From Phytophthora colocasiae (lineage: Eukaryota > Oomycota > Peronosporomycetes > Peronosporales > Peronosporaceae): DNA of 64,000 nt. Made by a program: the position numbers and the translations under genes. Below, piece by piece: positions 44,471 to 54,554 of the stretch. The stretch covers positions 1 to 64,000 of the forward strand of contig JAGKQI010000025.1 in the NCBI GenBank assembly GCA_018806915.1, written 5' to 3'. The notes under the pieces were generated by a model that was given only the letters and a program-made list of their open reading frames with translations, did not search any database and was not told the DNA's origin. Positions within the stretch are counted from its first letter, which is position 1, and every line of letters begins with the position of its first letter.

Positions 44471-45905
44471 TTAGGACTGGTAATCCGAGTCAGCAGCTGC
44501 GTGCCACTTATTTGCGTAAGACGAGCGCATCGCCGCATGGTACGTTTTTGGTTCCGGCACATGACGAATTGCAAGTAGGCTAAGAACAAGACATGTGCGT
44601 TCCTCTACTTCCTGGATGTCTTCAAGGGAGTTTAACGCGCCTAGATCGATTTCTTCGTCATACCGTGGGCGTTTTACACTTGTGGTCGACGGTTGTGACG
44701 GCGTCTCCGTAACAAAAGAGTATGTCAAGACGCCACGTTCCAGAGCCTCCCAAGAGAAGGAAGCTGGTTCGAAGCGGAAGTAGATGCAGATTGTGGTTCT
44801 ACAACTGGAGTTACCTGGAGATTCAGGCTGGGATGGATAGGCTTGTGTTTGCGATGGAACAAATGCTGGAAGTTCGTCAGCAATAATAGGCGCTTCGGTT
44901 AGGTGATCCGGTAACTGGAGCGGTCCTGACGTTACCTCAATATTTTCAATAGTCGGAAAGTCAATCTCATTGAAAACCACATCTCGACTGTAAACGACAC
45001 TCATGGGTTTTGAGCATCCATGAGTCGATATCCTTTCTTGTGCTCGGGAATTCCGAGATAGATACACAGTTTGGCACGGGGATCAAGTTTGTCCCTGTAG
45101 ATGTCGTTGATATGGACATACGCAGCACAGCCAAACACTTTCAGATATTGAACAGTCGGCTTTCGATTGTACCACAACTCAAACGGTGTGCAATCCTGTG
45201 TGTTAGCGCTTGGTGTCATGTTGAGGAGTGTCGTAACATGTGTAACACATTCTGCCCAGAGTGGTTTGGGGAGCGAGGCATCTAACAGGAGCGCTCGTAC
45301 ACGTTCCATGATTGTGCGCATGCGGCGTTCCGCAACACCATTCTGTTGTGGTGTATAAGCATTGGTAAATTGAGCGTGCGTTCCATACTTAGAAAAATAA
45401 CGCGTCCCAGTTTCTCGTACTCTTTAGCGTTGTCAGCCTGCAAGGCCTGGATGTCCACATCCGGCGGTGGCAAGAGATATTCAAGAGTATGAACATCACT
45501 TGAATATATTCAAAGCTTTCATGCGAAAGTCTTTGTAGCATGAGTAGAGTTCACTACGTGCCTTCATCGGATAGGTAAACATGTAGCGACTGAAGTCGTC
45601 AATGAAGACGACGAAGTAGCGGCAGCCGCCAAGGCTTGGGACGGGAAGAGGGCCACAAATATCAGAGTGAACTTTATGTAAGGGGCTAGTAGAGCGTTCA
45701 ACATGTCTATTGATGGAACAGGAGCGCGGTGTGACTTCGCGTAAGTACATGCTGTGCAAAAGAAAGAATCTGGTCTAACTACAGCTGGTGCATCCAGTCC
45801 ATGAAGAGCTTGGTCTTTAGTGAGTGCCTGTAAAACACGGATGTTAGGATGACCAAGACGTTTGTGTAGTAGCATGAGTCGAGTCGACTTACCTGTGGTA
45901 GCCAC
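44471..45905 (-). pseudogene. C3 integrase and hinge
   Basis: From 45,905: LLHKRLGHPNIRVLQALT and CTACTYAKSHRAP (pre-integrase finger). After a frame change HKVHSDICGPLPVPSLGGCR (Asp 1) and VVFIDDFSRYMF. Then LQADNAKEYEKLGRVI (Asp 2, DNAKE) and, in another frame, RTIMERVRALLLDASLPKPL and GCAAYVHINDIYRDKLDPRA. Hinge 45,067-44,471 has VVYSRDVVFNEIDFP. Frame changes near 45,700, 45,490 and 45,380. Confidence 0.8.
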
Positions 45906-45911
45906 GTGAGC

Positions 45912-46436
45912 TTAGCCTTCGGCAGTGGAGAGGCTTCTGAATTGGTAGAGCTTCGATGTCGCGGATTTCATCGCCTTGATCGAGAAGCGGTGGTTTGTTT
46001 GGACAGTACACATAGTACGTTTAAAGCCAAAACGGAAGTCATCGTCGACAGCGGCAGCGACTGACAGCAGGTTGTACTGCAGTTTCGGCGCAAGGAGGAC
46101 ATCGTGAAGCGTGAGCGTCCGCAGTTGGCCCTTGGAGTCCGTGATCTGGAGCTCTACAGTACCAATAGCTTCTTTCGATGGGGGACTTTGCGATTTTCCA
46201 CCGACAGTGATGCCTCCGCTTGCAGGTGTTTTAGTCTTGAACCATTCCACATGTTGCGTGACGTGGCTGCTGCAACCTGAGTCAATCGTCCAGCTGAAAT
46301 CAAAGTCCTGGCTAGGTTGCGCCGTGAGACTGATAGCGGATGTAGCCGTTTGTACATTCGACACAACTGCAATCAGGGTCTCTTTGCGACGTGACTGATC
46401 GTATCCACCTTCATCGCGACGAGAGGATTTGTTGTT

Positions 46437-46470
<34 letters not shown>

Positions 46471-47685
46471 TTGCCGTTGTTGTTGCCGGTGTTGCGATTT
46501 CCACCGTAGTTACCGCGGCCACGTCCACCACCACGACCGCCGCGACCATTTTGGTGCCATGATCCACCTCCACGTCCAGATCGCCCTTGGTTGTTGTTGT
46601 TGTAAGGATGCGACCGGTAGTTGTTGGGACCTCGTAACTCGAAGTTGGCAGGAAGAACAGTGCCTGCCTTGACACATCCATCACGTAAGTCCTTCTGCAG
46701 AGTACGGCACTGACGGATGTTGTGACGTGGTTTCTGACAGTAGCTGCAGACATCAACTGGGACAGATGCTTGAGCGGCCAACGCGGAATCCTGAGAAGGA
46801 GCAATGAGAGCCCGTTCAGCCTGGAGTTGCTTGACTCTCAGGTGTCCCTTTGATGCGGCTGTAACGTTCTTGAGCTTGGATCTCGCGAACCTTGGTCTCA
46901 ATACTCATCTTGAGTTCATCATACGGGATATACTTCCGCACACCTTTCCAAACTCGGAGATCATCCTTCCAAGTCTTTGGCATCGAGTGGAACAGGTATA
47001 ATGACTTCTGCCCATCGGTCAAGGGAGACTCAGTTGCTTCAGACGCGGCTTTCATCGCGTTTTCCAGCTCAAGGAAGAAGCTGGTTAGATCACCGCCTTC
47101 TTCATACTTGATCTCCATAAGGAAGTGCTGGATGAAGTAGGGGTCGCCATGAAAGGCTGCACCCTCGTACTTGGTACAGATGGCCTGAAAGATGTCGAAG
47201 GCCGTTGTCAGGTTCTTGACAAGACGGATATGAGTATCATCCATCGTCTTCATCAGGAAAGCCTTGGTTTGCGCTTCCATACGACGAAGGTGTCGAGCAG
47301 ACGGCGGTGTAGGCTTGCGTCGCTTGACTTGTTTACGATCCCGGCTGGCGTCGCGCTCAGCAAACGGGCGAACGATGGGAAGATCAGCGCGCTTGGTTTT
47401 CTTTGATGGCGGAGTGTCGTCGCCGTCGCTGGGCTGCAGCTCATCCGAGCTGTCCTCGAAGTCGACCTCATCCGAGTCGATGCCAGCCGGAGAACTTGGC
47501 TTGGAGGCAGCTTCGTCGGAGTCTTCATCTTCGTCTTCACTGACCCCATTGTAATCCTTCTTGGTGACGAAACCGAGCAGATGCTTGCCATCGAGCGATG
47601 CACTGACTCGGGCCTTCCAGACGTCGAAATTCTTAGCACCAGAGAGTCGGGGGAAGTCGTCACTTGAGGCTTGCTGAGGGCTCAT
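45912..47685 (-). pseudogene. C3 gag and protease
   Basis: The ATG at 47,685 lies inside the primer site (GGTTATGAGCCC) and opens MSPQQASSDDFPRLSGAKNF. 290 codons follow with capsid text (NLTTAFDIFQAICTKYEG, DGQKSLYLFHSMPKTWKDDL). A frame change near 46,860 leads to CSYCQKPRHNIRQC (zinc knuckle), a Gly/Arg-rich stretch, an Asn/Gly run from a GTTGTTGCC-type microsatellite (46,430-46,490), and the protease FSWTIDSGCSSHVTQHVEWF. It ends at 45,912. Apart from the single frame change it is well kept. Confidence 0.85.
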
Positions 47686-47689
47686 AACC
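47678..47689 (-). promoter_or_regulatory. C3 primer-binding site
   Basis: Minus strand GGTTATGAGCCC directly after the 5' LTR end CGCAACA. It is the same 12 bases as in C2, consistent with an initiator tRNA-Met anticodon-arm primer. The gag ATG is inside it. Confidence 0.7.
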
Positions 47690-47968
47690 TGTTGCGGGGA
47701 ACTTGGGCGCAGCTTGAAGGAAGTAGGGTAGAAGAGAGAAAAAGAAGAAGTAAGATTAATGTTTAAGAAAGTAGATAGCTACTCACTAGAAAATAGTATG
47801 CGGCATTCAGAAACGTAGTCTAGAATTGCCGCTGCCATTCATCGTACTGATGTCACAGACATTTTAGTACATTATTTGTTAGAGTCAAAAGTACCGTGTC
47901 TCTTCATTATTAGTTTATAGAAGACACAGTGTAGAGGTGGTCCCTGTGAACGAGCCCTAACCTCAACA
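47690..47968 (-). repeat. C3 5' LTR
   Basis: 279 bp, one difference from 40,926-41,204. Followed on the right by the GAGCT duplication. Confidence 0.92.
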
Positions 47969-48290
47969 GAGCTCACATCATTCACCGAACAACTCAGGTA
48001 GAGCATCACATGGTCATTAGTCTTCCGAGTCTTGTTATTAAAATAAATGACCCTACAAATGACCGGTCGTTAAAGAGGTTTTGTGGTGCGATGAGCTCAC
48101 ATCATTCGCCGAACAACTCAGGTATGGCGTCATTGGCCTTCAGAGTCTTGTTGTTAAAATAAATGACCGGTTAGAGAGATTTTGTGGTGTGGTGAGCTCA
48201 CATCATTCGCCGAACAACTCAGGCAGCGCATCACATGGTGGCATTGTTTTGTAGAAAATAATTGCCGAAAAATATAGATGTAGCGTTGCG
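47969..48290. repeat. Tandem repeat, ~100-125 bp unit, 2.5 copies
   Basis: Units start at 47,969, 48,093 and 48,194 with GAGCTCACATCATTC(A/G)CCG and share AACAACTCAGG, a CTTGTT-TTAAAATAAATGACC block and TTTTGTGGTG. The C3 insertion point is in the first GAGCT; the start of the same array is at 40,911-40,925. It lies upstream of the gene at 48,555. No gene is seen in 48,291-48,530. Confidence 0.75.
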
Positions 48291-48530
48291 GGGATCCGAG
48301 GCTGGCAAATGAGTCCAGTGTAGCCGCTGCAGTATTGTTGGTAGTTTGGTTGACGCTTCTACACGAATATGTAACGATCGTCTTCTAGCCTTAACAAGTG
48401 CAATGAGCCGCCCGGTTGCTAAATTGATTTGTAAAGGTACGGTACATGTAGAGAGGACCGACTGAGCAGCATAAATAAACCAAGATAAACCATATCCAGA
48501 TCCCTTTCAGACATAAGTATTATGATCATT

Positions 48531-48542
48531 TCTCATTTTGCC
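48531..48542 (+). promoter_or_regulatory. Initiator-like element
   Basis: TCTCATTTTGCC fits the oomycete initiator consensus (CTCATTYY) and lies 13-24 bp upstream of the ATG at 48,555. Confidence 0.5.
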
Positions 48543-48554
48543 AGACTCACCACG

Positions 48555-49233
48555 ATGCAAGCCCCGCAAAAGTTTGCTACACGGGGATTTATCGTGCTTT
48601 ACACCGCCGTACCCGATCGTCTTATCGATGAGCTGAGGACCGAAATACATCACAACAAAACCCTCCCCTGGTATAGCGACATCTTCGATGATAACTACGC
48701 TGAAGAGAACCGCATTCAAGCACCTGTTCCTGACCCACTTGCAAGCGAACTGAACCGTGACCTCAAACGCTTCTACAAGACCTTCTTCCCGTTGTCCCAA
48801 CCTAATGACTGGCGATTTGTGAAGACACTGGCGGATAGCACTGATCAATATGCCAAGCGCGATTTTCAACCAACCGAGCACGAAGCCGAGGTGATGAATG
48901 TCTGCGCGATGCCAGGGTTGATCATGATAGCAACCGAGCCTGATACCTTTCTGTACACGTTCGGGCGGACTCCCAATGTGGCTCTTAAGCCGAACCGACA
49001 TCTCCTCACGCTCAGCAAGGGCGATATCGTCATGTTTGTTTCGAGGCGATTTAATCTACCAACCCGTTGGCTACCGCACCAACAATCTTACCCTGTACGC
49101 GTACCTCGACCCACTTGAGTACACGCGTCCTGAAATCCACCATCCACATGTCTTCACCATAATCGACGACACTCGCAGTAAGATGATCCGTTTTGTTTCG
49201 TCTGGAACTGCGGATTCAAGGGTGAAAATATGA
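48555..49233 (+). pseudogene. 2OG-oxygenase-like gene, 4-bp frameshift
   Basis: Starts MQAPQKFATRGFIVLYTAVP; about 224 residues once the shift is allowed. The C-terminal text LSKGDIVMF then RGDLIYQPVGYRTNNLTLYA and LDPLEYTRPEIHH resembles the end of the double-stranded beta-helix in 2-oxoglutarate oxygenase-like proteins (KGD..FRGDLIH.G..Y...N.R.H.YLD), but the metal-binding His of this strand appears as Tyr. At 49,034-49,041 TTTGTTT looks like a 4-bp duplication; without it ATGTTT joins CGAGGCGAT in frame. Family placement is by pattern only and tentative. Initiator motif 20 bp upstream. Confidence 0.5.
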
Positions 49234-49615
49234 ATTGAGTGCGAAAGGGTATTACCCGTAGTCAAGTGTCCGCTTTTGTCAAGTGTCACCTCCTATTGCA
49301 CGCCCGGGCCCACGGTCCCGGGGGAAGGCACAGTTCGTTTTATTTATATTTGTTGACAAAAAGAGAAACTCGTGCCATTACTCGTGCTGGGTACTACGAA
49401 ATGGAAGCATTTCAAAACAAACCAAACGCTTTCAACGATCCTATCAACTCAGTCTTACTTTCAAGATCCCTCCACCTTGCATCGCTTTGATTAGCTGCTT
49501 CATTTTGGAACCGTGAGTTCCACTTGAATATGGCACGGCAACGACGGTAGTTAGTTATTCAAATTTAATCAAATGTATACTTTTCACATTACCTTCCGAG
49601 CGAAGTTCTCCTTCC
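49234..49615. other. Intergenic, convergent genes
   Basis: Between the gene at 48,555 and the H4-like gene (minus). Holds an imperfect GC-rich hairpin near 49,300 (CCCGGGCCCAC / GGTCCCGGGG). Nothing else seen. Confidence 0.4.
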
Positions 49616-49931
49616 TTATTCGTCGAAGCCGTAGACAGCTCGCCCTTGTCGCTTGAGAGCGTACAATACATCGATCCCTTTAATCGTTTTTCTGTTGCCA
49701 TGTTCCATGTAGGTCAGTGCGTCGCGGATTACATTTGCAAGGAACACCCGGAGAATAGCGCGAGTTTCCTGATACACCAGGCCGGGCATTCGCATGACAA
49801 CAGCACGCCGGGCAAGTTGCCTTATAGCAGGCCTCGTGATCCCTTGTATGTTGTCGCGAATAAAACAAACTTGCGATGCCGTTTTGTGCTACCGGCGCCC
49901 TTGTCATGCATACCTTTACCAAGTCCAGGCA
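49616..49931 (-). CDS. Divergent histone H4-like gene or pseudogene
   Basis: Minus-strand frame from 49,858 to the TAA at 49,618-49,616 gives 80 codons that follow the H4 histone fold end to end: [53 protein letters not shown] and [18 protein letters not shown]. Roughly 60-65% of positions match the near-invariant H4, and most changes are conservative. Upstream, after an AG at 49,932, [20 protein letters not shown] resembles the H4 tail (GKG..GKGG.KRHRK), but two extra bases separate it from the core. So it is either a diverged variant with an unseen intron or a decaying copy. Confidence 0.7.
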
Positions 49932-50355
49932 CTACGAAGGAAAATAAGAAGCTCATTCAAGGTAAGTAAAATACGAGCCGGTCCCTACTTTCGTGATGCA
50001 GTGAGGCATCTAAACCGCTTCCACCACTTCCATTTCAACGAGAAACGACGCAAGCACGACACGGAAGAGTCTCTGGTTATTGAATAATGTTCACGCGGTT
50101 ATGGGTCGGCCGACCGTGCATATCATGAGTAACTCTAAATGTCCTTGAGTTTAACAATAACAATTAAAAAAAAGTACGTAATTGTTTACGTTTGCCAACA
50201 AACGAGCGTCCTGAAGACGCGTACTTAATGGACCACGAAAGGTTTGATAGGGAACCATTCGCTCAGTCTGCAAACTGCCAAGCACCGCACAGGTACGCTA
50301 CAGCGACGAAAACCCGAAGCATGATCTGTTGATTAAGTACCGTTGCTCTTTTAGA
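49932..50355. other. Divergent intergenic region
   Basis: Upstream of both the H4-like gene (minus) and the Myb/SANT-like gene (plus). AT-rich; no feature recognised beyond possible splice-like GTAAG words. Confidence 0.35.
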
Positions 50356-50977
50356 TGCCAAAACGCCAGGGTTCCGTGAACTATAGTACCGGCGAGGTTG
50401 AAAGCTTTCTCAAGATGGTAAGCAACTCTAAGCCAAAGACAAAAAAACGATTGGGAAGAGCTAGCCTCTGACTACAACGCATCGAAGAAGATGCACTGGA
50501 AAACGCGCGAGTCGGTGAGTCTGAAGCGTAAATTTTACGCAATGCGTGCTTCGCGCAATTTCTTAGCAACAAGGATATCTTCAAGTGTGGTAAGTACTTC
50601 TTTTGATATGGGGGACAGTACATGTCGGAATAAATAACCATATTAGCGTGAATGGCCTACAGATCGAGCACAGCGCAACACCAGTTGAGACAGCGTCGTG
50701 TACACAATTTCAGGAGAGGCAGAAATCTCGGTCACCACTAGAACCAGTTGGCAATTCGCTTTTGCAGCCTGAAATCCAGCGCGCTAAGCATGAGCTGGCT
50801 TCAAAATATCGTCAAGTGCGCGAGATAGTAAAGCTGCAACAACGAACAACACGTCGCCAACAGCAAGAACTTCAAGATTGCCTGTCAACACTTGCTAAGG
50901 TCATAGACAACTTGTACATTAGAATTTACACACAGTCTGTTGCTGTGAGTGGAATTTTTATGTTAGGGCACCACTGA
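50356..50977 (+). pseudogene. Myb/SANT-like (DUF6818-type) gene
   Basis: ATG at 50,356 gives MPKRQGSVNYSTGEVESFLK, the opening of a large Phytophthora family with a Myb/SANT-like DNA-binding fold. After a run of seven A (near 50,445) the next part is in another frame: NDWEELASDYNASKKMHWKT and VSLKRKFYAMRASRNF. From 50,603 a third frame holds EIQRAKHELASKYRQVREIV and RQQQELQDCLSTLAKVIDNL, a coiled coil as in the family. One extra A and one intron or indel (GTAAGT at about 50,590) would link the parts. Family name from memory of the pattern, not from a search. DNA-binding role inferred. Confidence 0.55.
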
Positions 50978-51194
50978 CTTTACATTAAATGGGGGCCGTG
51001 GGAAGAGAGATTATTTGAAAGTGTTGCTTCTAGAGACACTAGCGTGCTTGCTGAAGAGAAGTACAACCCAGGAAATAGCAACAATGTACTTTTAATTTAT
51101 TAAAGTGAAGTCAAATCGACGTTCTGTTTGTCACTATTGTAACAACCTCGTTTTTATGACTTTTGGGTAGCGCCAAAACCATAACCAAGGAGCT

Positions 51195-51962
51195 ATGACC
51201 GAAGCCGCAGTTGCTACGCCCGTGGAGACGGCGGACGTCCCGCCCAACCACACGATCTATTTAAACAATCTGAATGACAAGATCAAGGCTGACCGCATGA
51301 AGGCCACGCTGTACGCGACTCTTTCGCAACACGGCAAGATCCTGGAGATTGTCATGGGTCGTGCTCGACGACTGCGAGGCCAGGCTTGGGTCACATTTAA
51401 TGACATCCCGAGCGCATCCAATGCGTTACGCACGGTAAACGGGTCGACGCTATTCGACAAGCCTGTGGTCATCCACTTTGCCAAGGAGAAGGCCGACGTC
51501 ATCGCAAGACGCGAAGGCACCTTCGTCCCGCGCGAGAAGCGGAAGCGTGAGCCCAAGCCCGGTCCATTACAGACTACCGCCAAGAAGCAGGCAGGAGAGA
51601 ATGGCAAGGCAACGCCATCAGCGTCGAGGGCGCCAGCTCCGCCAGCACAAAACGTGCCCAACAAGATTTTGTTCCTTCAGGAGCTGCCCGAGTCGTGTAA
51701 CCAGGAGATGTTGAGCGTACTGTTCAAGCAGTACCAGGGCTTCAAGGTACGACAATGGATGGTGTTCTAGTTGACAGTGGGCAGATCTGAGTATTAATTG
51801 ATGCTCTTTGTGTTGCAGGAAGTCCGTATGGTGCCAGGTAAGAAGGGTCTGGCGTTCGTGGAGTTCGGTGACGAAGCTCAGGCCGCCATCGCTCTTCAAG
51901 GACTCTTCGGCTTCAAGCTCACGCCCACCGACACCCTCAAGGTCTCGTTTGCCAAGAAGTAG
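51195..51962 (+). CDS. U1A/U2B''-type spliceosomal snRNP protein
   Basis: Two exons, 51,195-51,746 and 51,819-51,962, with a 72-bp intron (GTACGA..TTGCAG), phase 0; 231 residues. RRM1 (~19-97): NHTIYLNNLNDKIKADRMKA (RNP2) and LRGQAWVTFNDIPSASNALR (RNP1). A basic, Ala/Pro-rich linker follows. RRM2 (~155-231): NKILFLQELPESCNQEMLSV (RNP2) and KKGLAFVEFGDEAQAAIALQ (RNP1), ending LKVSFAKK. Domain order and length match U1A and U2B''; these bind U1 or U2 snRNA stem-loops in the nucleus. Many protists have one protein for both roles, and which applies here is open. Frame and splice sites look intact. Confidence 0.92.
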
Positions 51963-52288
51963 CTTTAGCTCAGGAAAGGGAATGGACGAGAAGAATCAGC
52001 ACAAACAAGTAGTCGATGAGACTGTCGTCTACTGTAGATGTCCATTTGAGTCAGGAGCTCCGTCCTCCTGTCGTTAAGCTCAAGAACCAGTTAATAGTCC
52101 ACTCTATCCTTGCTGTCGACGTCGGAGGCGTCAGTTGCTCGTTTCTTCGTCCGAGCATTTTCCTACGGTCAGCATCCTTTGACTTGTTTTTTGTATGGTT
52201 GGTTGTGTCAGAGCCTCGCAATATCCGAGCCATTAAATCATTCGCCGTCAAAGCTCCAGCAACTTCCCACCGCTCTCCCTTCCTCTCC
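51963..52288 (+). promoter_or_regulatory. Upstream region of GlnRS
   Basis: 326 bp between stop and start. TCATTCGCC at 52,238-52,246, 43-51 bp before the ATG, fits an oomycete initiator element. The GlnRS frame is open upstream to 52,016, but the pyrimidine-rich leader (CTCTCCCTTCCTCTCC) next to ATGGCG argues for the start at 52,289. Confidence 0.45.
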
Positions 52289-54554
52289 ATGGCGACACCC
52301 ACCACCGGCCTGGAGGCGCGCGACATGGCGCTGGCCAAGAACACGCAGGAGCAACTTGCTGCGCACCAGCGCGTCACGCAGGGCAAAGTGCGCACGCGTT
52401 TCCCACCCGAACCTAATGGATATCTGCACGTGGGTCACGCTAAATCCATGAACATGAACTTCTTCGAGGCCTTCGAGAAGCTGAACGTCCCCATGGACAA
52501 GCGCGAGACGTATTTCCGCTATGACGACACGAATCCGGAGGCTGAGAGTAACGAGTACATCGACGCCATCGCCAATAACGTGCACTGGTTGGGTTACACC
52601 CCTACTAAAGTCACGTACAGCAGTCAATACTTCCAGGAACTGTATGAATTGGCTCTGAAGCTCATCCGCAAGGGCAAAGCTTATGTGTGCCACCAGAGTA
52701 AGGCCGAGATCGAAGCTTCTCGTGTTGTTCTGCAGCAGTTCCACGCTACACCTGGAACCAAGGACGAGAAGGACGTTTCAGAAGCTGGCAAGTCTCCCTT
52801 CCGCTCCCGTTCAGTTGCTGAGAACTTGGCAGAGTTTGAGAAGATGCGTCTTGGTCTGTATGGTGAAGGAGAGGCCTGTCTCCGCATGAAAATGGATCTC
52901 GGCAGTCCCAACCCGAATATGTGGGACCACGTGGCCTACCGCATCAAGTTCGTGCCGCACCCGCACATTGGAGACAAGTGGTGCATCTATCCGACATACG
53001 ACTACACGCACTGCATCGTGGATGCGTTGGAGCACATTGACTACTCCATCTGCACGCTCGAGTTCGAGACGCGTCGCGAGTCCTACTACTGGCTGCTCAA
53101 TGAACTGGATCTGTTCAAGCCCAATGTGTACGAGTTCGCTCGTCTGTCTATGACCTACACGGTGCTCAGCAAACGCAAACTGCTCAAGCTCGTGACGTCC
53201 AAGACGGTGCGTGGCTGACGACCCTCGTATGGGCACGCTCAACGGTCTTCGTCGGCGTGGTTTCACCCCGGAGATCATCAAGCAGTTCTGCAAGGAGATC
53301 GGCGTTACCCGCGTGCAGTCGACGATCCAAATCGAACGGCTACACTCTGTGGCTCGTAGCGTTCTGGGCGAGTCCTCGAAGCGTGTTATGGCCGTGCTTG
53401 ACCCCGTGGAACTCGTCATCGAGAACTTCAGCAATGTACCTGACAAGGACGCTCTTTCGTTGAAGGTACCGGACTACCCGCAGGACGCGGATCGCGACGT
53501 CTACCACCAGGTTCAGCTCACACAGAAAATCTTCCTCGATCGCAGTGACGTACGTGCTGAAGACTCCAAGGACTTCTACGGTGTGGCACCTAACAAGCAG
53601 GTGCGTCTGAAATACGCTTTCCCGTTCACATGCACAAAGCTGGAGACGGACGCTAGTGGCCGCGTGACGAAGGTGGTGGGCCAGATGGATTGGACCAACG
53701 CAGCCAAACCCAAGGGTGTTCTTTCGTGGGTGCCAGCTAACAGTCCCAAGGTGGAAGTGCGTGTGTACTCTCACCTATTCACGGTACCGGAGCTGCCGAG
53801 CGACGTCAAGGACTGGGAGTCATTCGTGGACTCGAAGAATTCGGAGCGCGTGTACGCCACAGCCCGCGTGGACCCCGAGTCGTACGCGAACAACTTGAAT
53901 GAGATCGTGCAGTTCGAGCGCATCGGCTACTTCGTGCCGGACCAGGACTCGACCAAGGACAAGAAGGTTCTGAACCAGATCGTGGCTCTGCGTGAGAGTG
54001 GGGGTGAAACAGCCAGTGGCGCTGCAACTTCAGGCGCAAACGCGAGTCGCAAGGATGCGCAGATGCAGCTGGCGCTCAAGATGGAGAAGATGAAGCTGTC
54101 GCCGGTCGAAATGTTCAAGAAGCAGCCAGAGCTCTACTCGCAGTTCGACGCTGAAGGTCTCCCGACCCACAATGCTGCTGGTAAAGAGCTGACGAAGAAC
54201 CAGCGTAAGAAACTCAAGAAGGAGCAAGACAAGCAGAAGAAGCTGCACGACTCGTACCTCGCCATGGAGAAGGAGTTGTTCGTAGAGTTTAAAAGAGCGA
54301 GTGGTACCAACAACATGAAGCTACGTGACGCGCTGCTGAAGTTTCTTGTACATTTGTCGTTACAAAATGTGGCTAGAGCCACAATTCCATGTTTTCGCAT
54401 CGTTTTTAACCAATTGAAACTCAGGTCCGTTCCACCATCTCTATTATTCCCACCGACTCTGCAGCAGACCCTGCCATGGTGGCAGCCGATGCGCACGACG
54501 TGGAGCCACCAGCGCCTGGCAGTGGCTCTGCGGACGTCAAGGTGGTGCGGGTGA
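52289..54554 (+). pseudogene. Glutaminyl-tRNA synthetase (one frameshift)
   Basis: Class I enzyme that charges tRNA-Gln. Catalytic domain: TRFPPEPNGYLHVGHAKSMN (HIGH as HVGH), YFRYDDTNPEAE, WCIYPTYDYTHCIVDALEHI and TYTVLSKRKL (KMSKS-type). At 53,213-53,218 the frame breaks: the conserved GWDDPRM reads GGC TGA in the upstream frame and DDPRMGTLNGLRRRGFTPE in the next. Two bases of the Trp codon are missing. Downstream the anticodon-binding part is intact, with a Lys-rich tail (LTKNQRKKLKKEQDKQKKLH). The N-terminal domain of animal and fungal enzymes is absent. The true stop is unclear; the open frame runs to 54,554, over the next gene. An assembly indel in an otherwise good gene is as likely as a pseudogene. 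Confidence 0.85.

Larger units (their letters stand above)
40926..47968 (-). mobile_element. Ty1/copia element C3 with extra antisense sequence
   Basis: 7.04 kb element flanked by the 5-bp duplication GAGCT (40,921-40,925 and 47,969-47,973). LTRs of 279 bp differ at one position (A/G near 41,167 and 47,931). The ends are TGTTG..CAACA. Pol runs right to left and is broken by many frame changes. Between the pol stop (about 42,949) and the 3' LTR there is 1.7 kb of extra sequence with exon-like frames on the opposite strand. Confidence 0.92.

Noticed and set aside
46391..46672. Cys-rich plus-strand peptide
   Set aside because: Shadow of the GTTGTTGCC-type microsatellite in C3 gag; low complexity.
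49646..49969. Plus-strand 107-residue protein
   Set aside because: Shadow of the histone H4-like frame on the other strand.
53211..54554. Separate gene downstream of GlnRS
   Set aside because: It begins in the conserved DDPRM motif and continues the anticodon-binding half, so it is the same gene after a frameshift.
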